In this document: piece by piece, positions 13,091 through 16,850 of the stretch
Layout of the letters: each line of letters starts with the position of its first letter
Position numbering within the stretch: position 1 is the stretch's first letter
NCBI GenBank assembly: GCA_002497285.1
Contig: DANJ01000037.1
Coordinates: forward strand, 1-16,850
Length of the DNA stretch: 16,850 nucleotides
From: Candidatus Pacearchaeota archaeon UBA92
GTDB taxonomy: Archaea > Nanobdellota > Nanobdellia > Pacearchaeales > GW2011-AR1
Direction of reading: 5' to 3'
Position numbers and translations under genes: made by a program
The notes under the pieces: generated by a model
The model's input: only the letters and a program-made list of their open reading frames with translations
The model's database searches: none
What the model was told of the DNA's origin: nothing

Positions 13091-13651
13091 ATGGATTTTG
13101 ACAAGGTAATAAACTCTAGAAGATCAGTACACAACTTTAGCAGTAAAAGGGTTAAATGGTCGAGCGTCTTAGAGGCTATAGATACCACAAGAAAAGCTCC
13201 CTTTGCGGGAAATAATAATGTCTTAAAATTTATAATAGTTGAAAAAAAAGAGACTAAAGATAAAATTTCCAAATTATCAGAACAATATTGGATGGCTGAT
13301 GCCGGAATAATTGTTGTTGCCTGTTCAGATGATAAAGAATTAGAAAAAGTCTATTATGAAGGGGGAATAAATTATGCAAGACAACAAGCTGGTGCCGCAA
13401 TAGAAAACTTTTTATTAAAAATAACCGCATTAGGCTTATCATCCTGCTGGGTTGGTTCTTATCAAGATGAATTAGTAAAGCAACTTCTCAAAATACCTGA
13501 ACATATAACCATTGAGGCCATTCTTCCAGTTGGATATGAAAATGGGAAAACAAAAGTTCCAAAGAAAGTCTCTCTTGAAAATATAATCAGCTGGGAAAAA
13601 TGGAATAATAGAAACAGACCTACTGGCACTCACGAACCTCAAACAATGTAG
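13091..13651 (+). CDS. Nitroreductase-family FMN oxidoreductase
   Basis: This 186-aa flavoprotein reduces a substrate with NAD(P)H through FMN. SRRSVHNF (9-16) is the family's N-terminal FMN-phosphate-binding signature. APFAGNNNVLKFIIVE (36-51) corresponds to the segment that contacts FMN and substrate. The later ARQQAGAAIENFLLKITALGLSSCWVG segment (96-122) is the core dimer helix and glycine turn. The protein is small but complete. The natural substrate cannot be inferred. The cupin gene starts 4 bp after its stop, so the two form an operon and may share a pathway. Confidence 0.88.
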   Translation: MDFDKVINSRRSVHNFSSKRVKWSSVLEAIDTTRKAPFAGNNNVLKFIIVEKKETKDKISKLSEQYWMADAGIIVVACSDDKELEKVYYEGGINYARQQAGAAIENFLLKITALGLSSCWVGSYQDELVKQLLKIPEHITIEAILPVGYENGKTKVPKKVSLENIISWEKWNNRNRPTGTHEPQTM

Positions 13652-13655
13652 TTCT

Positions 13656-13973
13656 ATGCAAAAAGGAAACATTTTTTCAGAAATACCGAAATCAATTCCA
13701 AAAGAGGTATTCAATTCTATAATAGATAAAAATGGAATAAAAATAGAAAGGATTATTTCCAAAGGGCACACTACTGAAAAAGATAAATGGTATAATCAAG
13801 AAAAGAACGAATGGCTGATAATATTAAAGGGAAACGCAGAATTAGAATTCGAAGATAATAAAAAAGTTTCGTTAAAAGAGGGAGATTACGTTAACATTCC
13901 AGCGCACACAAAACACAGAGTTACAAAAACAAGTAAAAAAGAAGAAACAATCTGGCTAATCGTTCATTACTAA
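13656..13973 (+). CDS. Small cupin-fold protein
   Basis: This 105-aa single-domain cupin has the WYNQEKNEWLIILKGNAELEF segment (45-65) and GDYVNIPAHTKHRV (76-89). In the classical first motif the metal-binding H-x-H is replaced by Y46-N-Q48, while E52 is kept. Motif 2 keeps P82 and H87. Metal binding is therefore doubtful, or uses a different ligand set. It begins 4 bp after the nitroreductase stop. No reaction can be assigned. Confidence 0.8.
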   Translation: MQKGNIFSEIPKSIPKEVFNSIIDKNGIKIERIISKGHTTEKDKWYNQEKNEWLIILKGNAELEFEDNKKVSLKEGDYVNIPAHTKHRVTKTSKKEETIWLIVHY

Positions 13974-14003
13974 AAAAAGAAAAATAAAAAAAATAAATTT
14001 ATT
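13972..14003 (-). terminator. U-rich terminator of ftsZ
   Basis: Between the convergent cupin and ftsZ genes the minus strand is nearly continuous T (A-rich on plus at 13972-13997). It lies immediately beyond the ftsZ stop, so it would give a strong oligo-U end to the ftsZ mRNA. Confidence 0.55.
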
Positions 14004-14007
14004 CCAA

Positions 14008-15087
14008 TCACCTAAAGACTTCTATGCCAAAGTCAGACATTTCAGGTCTAGAAGAAGTTCTCTCCTGAAAGTTTTCCTTACCTAAAACATAAGGAGATTT
14101 AACACCAGTCATAATCGTTATAACTCTTACTTTGCTTCCAAAGCCTTTGTCAATTCTCGCTCCGATTATTACTTGTGCTTCAGGGCTCAAATTCTCAGTG
14201 ACTAATTGTCCAATTCCTGCGAATTCTTCCAGCTTGAAATCAGGACCGCAAGTTATATGAATCAAAGCACCGGTAGCTCCTCTGTAATCAACATCCAATA
14301 ATGGATGTGTCAGCGCCTGCCTTACTGCTTCTTCAGCTCTTGCTTGTGTATCTGCTTCACCGACACCAATAACTGCAACATCTCCGTTTCGCATGATAGA
14401 TGAAACGTCAGCATAGTCTAAGTTAATCAATGAAGGCAAGGTAATTGTTTCCACAATTCCTTTAATCATTGTACTTACCAGCTCGTTTGCTACCGCGAAA
14501 GCCTGTTCCATTGGTAAATTGCCAGCAATATCCACAAGTCGATTATTATCAATAACGATAACTGTATCTACAACTTCTCTAAGTTCTTGCAATCCAAATT
14601 CTGCTTTGTCTATTCTGGCTTTTTCACATTCGAAAGGCATTGTTACAACTCCTATTACAACAGCTCCAGATTCCTTAGCAAGCTGTGCAACCACAGGGAC
14701 TGCTCCGGTTCCGGTTCCTCCACCCATTCCAGCACAAACAAACACCATATCAGCGTTGCTTGCCGCTTTCTTTAGTTCGGACAAGGATTCTTTTGCCGCC
14801 TCTCTTCCTTTAGCAGGCCACCCTCCACAACCTAAACCTCTAGTAAGTTCCTTACCAATAAGAATTTTCTCATCAGCTTTGGTTATACTAAGATGCAAAG
14901 CATCTGTGTTAACTCCGTAAATAGTTGCTCCATTTATTCCTTTGTTAAAAAGCCAAGTGACTGTATTACATCCAGCACCCCCAGCACCGAAAACCTTGAT
15001 GTTAGCCTTTCCTGCCCTTAACTCATCAAAATTAATACTGTGTGTGCCTGCATTTTCTATAGCCTCTTTTGCAAAATCAAGTACCAT
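14008..15087 (-). CDS. ftsZ: Cell-division GTPase FtsZ
   Basis: FtsZ polymerises into the division ring. The 359-aa protein has the tubulin signature GGGTGTG (122-128) in CAGMGGGTGTGAVPV, the N-terminal nucleotide loop VFGAGGAGCNTV (32-43) and the T7 loop NLDYAD (222-227) with catalytic acids D224 and D227. It ends in SDFGIEVFR, a short conserved tail typical of archaeal FtsZ. This is canonical FtsZ, not CetZ, whose loops differ. An in-frame TAA directly precedes the ATG, so the start is fixed. The nearest SD, GGAGG (minus strand, 15103-15107), is 15 nt away, unusually far. Confidence 0.97.
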   Translation of the reverse strand: MVLDFAKEAIENAGTHSINFDELRAGKANIKVFGAGGAGCNTVTWLFNKGINGATIYGVNTDALHLSITKADEKILIGKELTRGLGCGGWPAKGREAAKESLSELKKAASNADMVFVCAGMGGGTGTGAVPVVAQLAKESGAVVIGVVTMPFECEKARIDKAEFGLQELREVVDTVIVIDNNRLVDIAGNLPMEQAFAVANELVSTMIKGIVETITLPSLINLDYADVSSIMRNGDVAVIGVGEADTQARAEEAVRQALTHPLLDVDYRGATGALIHITCGPDFKLEEFAGIGQLVTENLSPEAQVIIGARIDKGFGSKVRVITIMTGVKSPYVLGKENFQERTSSRPEMSDFGIEVFR

Positions 15088-15102
15088 TTATCTTTTTTTA
15101 TA

Positions 15103-15150
15103 CCTCCTTTCAATTATATGGATAAGATTACATTCTCTTCTTTAAATATT
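15103..15150 (-). promoter_or_regulatory. ftsZ promoter and distant SD
   Basis: On the minus strand an AATATTTAAA box (15141-15150 on plus) would start transcription near 15119, giving a leader of about 30 nt that contains AAAGGAGG (GGAGG at 15103-15107). The 15-nt gap to the ATG exceeds the usual 5-9 nt. Confidence 0.5.
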
Positions 15151-15177
15151 TGACTATACTAAACTGTAATATAAGAA

Positions 15178-15185
15178 CTTAAAAA
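15178..15185 (+). promoter_or_regulatory. Sigma-factor gene TATA box
   Basis: CTTAAAAA is centred exactly 25.5 bp before the ATG at 15207, the same geometry as the host housekeeping genes. The bacterial-type gene is therefore predicted to be read from an archaeal promoter as a leaderless mRNA. Confidence 0.6.
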
Positions 15186-15206
15186 CTATACCTTCTTTTA
15201 ATTTCA

Positions 15207-15821
15207 ATGGTGACCGAAAAAAGCCCTCTGACGAATATCCCAGACGAAGACTTAGCTTTCAGAGCAGTTATGGGCGATAATGGCGCCTTTAAAGTTCTAT
15301 TTAGAAGATACCAGCAATCATTAGAAGAGGCTTCTTCGAGGTTTTTTAGAGATAAAGACATGGTTGAAGATATTGTGCAAGACTCTTTTTTAAAAATTTG
15401 GCAAAATCTTAATAGATATAATTCTTCTTTTCCTTTCGGCCCATGGGCTACAACAATCTGTAAAAATACCGCTAGAGATTATTTAAGAAAAAATGTTACG
15501 AAAAAAAGGTCAATGATTGCCCCTATTAATGAAACAGATTTAGAATTTGCAACAAATATTCAAGGGCCCCTTAATAATTATTCAACTGAATAAGAAATAA
15601 CAACTGACGAAGAAAATAGATTATCTGAAATTTTAACTGAGGATGTTAGAAATGAAAGAAGAGGTGCATCAGCACTATATTTCTTTTTGAGGGGAGAGAC
15701 TTATCAACATATATCCACAATGCTAGGAATTCCGTTAGGAACTGTCAAATCAAGGATATATGAAGCAAAAATATCAATAAAAGATAGAATAGAAAGAAAA
15801 TTGGTGGTTTCTAACTCTTAG
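15207..15821 (+). pseudogene. ECF-type sigma-70 family protein interrupted by an in-frame TAA
   Basis: Codons 1-128 encode a canonical sigma-2 region: AFKVLFRRY, then DKDMVEDIVQDSFLKIWQNLNRY, then FPFGPWATTICKNTARDYLRKN. Codon 129 (15591-15593) is TAA. The same frame continues for about 75 codons with a canonical sigma-4 helix-turn-helix (GETYQHISTMLGIPLGTVKS and RIYEAK) to a TAG at 15819-15821. There is no frameshift, and no plausible start codon lies between the TAA and the sigma-4 domain. A recent nonsense mutation, a sequence error or readthrough would each explain this. TAA ends other genes here, so the code is not reassigned. Archaea use TBP/TFB, so a sigma factor is out of place and points to transfer from bacteria. 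The 3' end overlaps the convergent dys gene by 11 nt. Confidence 0.85.
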
Positions 15822-16785
15822 CAAAACTCTCTGCAACTAAAATCGGAAAAAGAATCGTTGCATCTCCAAAAACCTTCACACTTTTAGCATCTTTCCTAAT
15901 TTTCCCCCAGCTAATAGCCTCTTCTGGCATAGCCCCAGAATCAGAAGCATCAAACTCCACAGCCGTATTAATGTAAACCGCATAATCTATCCCATTTCTA
16001 AGCATATTTGAATTCAAAATTGCGTGCTTAACAACTCCAGCCCCTAAAACTATTGCCCCAGACTTCTTCAATCCAATTGTCAAATCATTAAATCTTTTCA
16101 CATCTTCTGCAACATCTAAAACAAAATCATTTCTCTTAAACTTAAAAAAATAAACATTGTCACCTAAAGCACCATCTGTAATTGCAGGACAATATACTGG
16201 AATTTTATTTTTCCAGGCCCAATAATAGATGCTTCTTTCATCATTAATTTTCTCCCCCAACTTCCAAATTAACTCGCTTGGGGTAATAATTTTCTTTTCC
16301 AAATAAATTTCTTCTAAAATTGGCTGAATCCAGTTTTCAAATTCAACATATCTGTTATTAGAAACAAAAATATTTCCGATCCTATTAATCCCTTTATCTC
16401 TTAATTCACTCCCAGAAGCCCTAAAATTTCCTAAATAGAAATCTCCAAGACATTTAATCAAATCTTCTTCTATTCCGCCAGCAGTAGTAACAAGGCAATT
16501 CACTTTTCTATTCTTAACCAACCATCTTATGATATCCCTGTTTCCTGAACTAACCATATTGCTAGTATATCCTAGAAAAACAAATGCTTCATCTTTAATC
16601 ATGCAATTAACAATTTCCATCGCCTTGCTAAATTCAGACGCCTGTGCTCCAGAACTCTTAAAACTTCCAATAATCTTCGCATAATCAATTCCTTTATCAA
16701 AATCATACCCTCCAATCTTAATCCCCTCTATCTCTTCGCTTTCTCTCAAAAGATTATCTCTTGCAACTTTTTCATTACTTATCAT
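15811..16785 (-). CDS. dys: Deoxyhypusine synthase
   Basis: DHS transfers the aminobutyl group of spermidine to one lysine of aIF5A, the first step of hypusine formation. The 324-aa protein has the conserved IGSFKSSGAQASEFSKA segment (39-55) and VTTAGGIEEDLIKCLG (99-114). PAITDGALGD (200-209) forms part of the NAD/spermidine site. The active-site lysine is K295 in ISWGKIRKDA, inside the VEFDASDSGAMPEEAISWGK block that identifies true DHS. The start is leaderless behind a TATA box at 16807-16814. The 3' end overlaps the broken sigma gene. aIF5A itself is not in the window. Confidence 0.95.
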   Translation of the reverse strand: MISNEKVARDNLLRESEEIEGIKIGGYDFDKGIDYAKIIGSFKSSGAQASEFSKAMEIVNCMIKDEAFVFLGYTSNMVSSGNRDIIRWLVKNRKVNCLVTTAGGIEEDLIKCLGDFYLGNFRASGSELRDKGINRIGNIFVSNNRYVEFENWIQPILEEIYLEKKIITPSELIWKLGEKINDERSIYYWAWKNKIPVYCPAITDGALGDNVYFFKFKRNDFVLDVAEDVKRFNDLTIGLKKSGAIVLGAGVVKHAILNSNMLRNGIDYAVYINTAVEFDASDSGAMPEEAISWGKIRKDAKSVKVFGDATILFPILVAESFAKS

Positions 16786-16806
16786 TCAAAAAACAAAGGT
16801 TATTGG

Positions 16807-16814
16807 TTTTTAAG
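16807..16814 (-). promoter_or_regulatory. dys TATA box
   Basis: On the minus strand this reads CTTAAAAA, centred exactly 25.5 bp before the ATG at 16785. It lies 13 bp inside the right terminal repeat. Confidence 0.65.
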
Positions 16815-16827
16815 CCTTTTCATCTCT

Positions 16828-16850
16828 CGGCTTTGTCCGGAGTTAAATAA
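16828..16850. repeat. Right copy of a perfect 23-bp terminal inverted repeat
   Basis: Exact reverse complement of positions 1-23. Here it lies upstream of the dys promoter, whereas the left copy lies downstream of the STAS stop, so its context differs at the two ends. Joining the ends would create a 46-bp perfect palindrome. Confidence 0.85.

Noticed and set aside
14519..14920. 133-codon open frame antisense to ftsZ
   Set aside because: It lies wholly inside the well-conserved ftsZ gene, its Pro/Ser/Ala-rich translation mirrors the opposite strand, and it has no promoter or SD.
15127..15170. ATTACA/TGTAAT dyad around the ftsZ TATA box as an operator
   Set aside because: Six-base arms in AT-rich DNA with a 32-bp gap are expected by chance.
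15591..15593. TAA reassigned as a sense codon, or read as selenocysteine or pyrrolysine
   Set aside because: TAA ends several intact genes here, including the STAS gene, Pno1, mnmA and both micro-genes. Selenocysteine uses TGA and pyrrolysine uses TAG.
15594..15821. Independent gene for a stand-alone sigma-4 protein
   Set aside because: No in-frame ATG or GTG with SD or TATA lies before the domain. The first in-frame ATG falls inside the helix-turn-helix.
1..16850. Transposon or linear plasmid bounded by terminal inverted repeats
   Set aside because: No transposase, integrase, replication initiator or plasmid gene was found. The content is essential chromosomal machinery, including mcm, valS, prf1 and ftsZ.

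Overview
The window is 16.85 kb of AT-rich chromosomal DNA from an archaeon. The basal machinery is archaeal: an archaeal-type valyl-tRNA synthetase, release factor aRF1, MCM helicase, an RPA-like OB-fold protein, aIF2-beta, aIF1A, a Pno1/Dim2 KH protein, archaeal-type FtsZ and deoxyhypusine synthase. Most genes also sit about 25 bp behind a TATA box with no room for a leader. The compact proteins (short aRF1, endonuclease III without its Fe-S cluster), the bacterial-type MnmA and the many tiny genes suggest a DPANN lineage such as Woesearchaeota or Pacearchaeota. That placement is inference.

Layout. Positions 1-1096 (minus) hold nth and a STAS-domain gene overlapping by 4 nt. Positions 1146-4647 (plus) hold valS and prf1 (aRF1). 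Positions 4788-7697 (plus) form a replication block: mcm, an 85-aa helical protein and an RPA2-like OB-fold protein. Positions 7689-8943 (minus) hold a methyltransferase and a four-helix membrane protein. Positions 8994-10823 (plus) form a translation block: aIF2-beta, a 49-aa zinc ribbon, DUF424, aIF1A and Pno1. Positions 10869-11224 (minus) hold two very small, extremely basic genes, one Arg/Thr/Ala-rich and one Lys-rich. Positions 11335-13973 (plus) hold tRNA-Asn, a GGCT-like gene, mnmA, a nitroreductase and a cupin. Positions 14008-15087 (minus) are ftsZ. Positions 15207-15821 (plus) are an ECF-type sigma-70 reading frame broken by one in-frame TAA. Positions 15811-16785 (minus) are deoxyhypusine synthase. 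No stretch over 300 bp lacks a gene once the two micro-genes are counted.

The functional theme is information processing: tRNA charging and thiolation, translation initiation, termination and hypusination, small-subunit maturation, replication, repair and division. The most unusual content is (1) a bacterial-style ECF sigma factor in an archaeal context, with an archaeal promoter and an internal stop; (2) tandem protamine-like micro-proteins, each with a strong Shine-Dalgarno site, in a region where most genes are leaderless; (3) a nearly invariant TATA-to-ATG spacing, including a palindromic TATA box exactly midway between two divergent start codons; and (4) a perfect 23-bp inverted repeat at the two ends of the window, which may be an assembly artefact or a real repeat.
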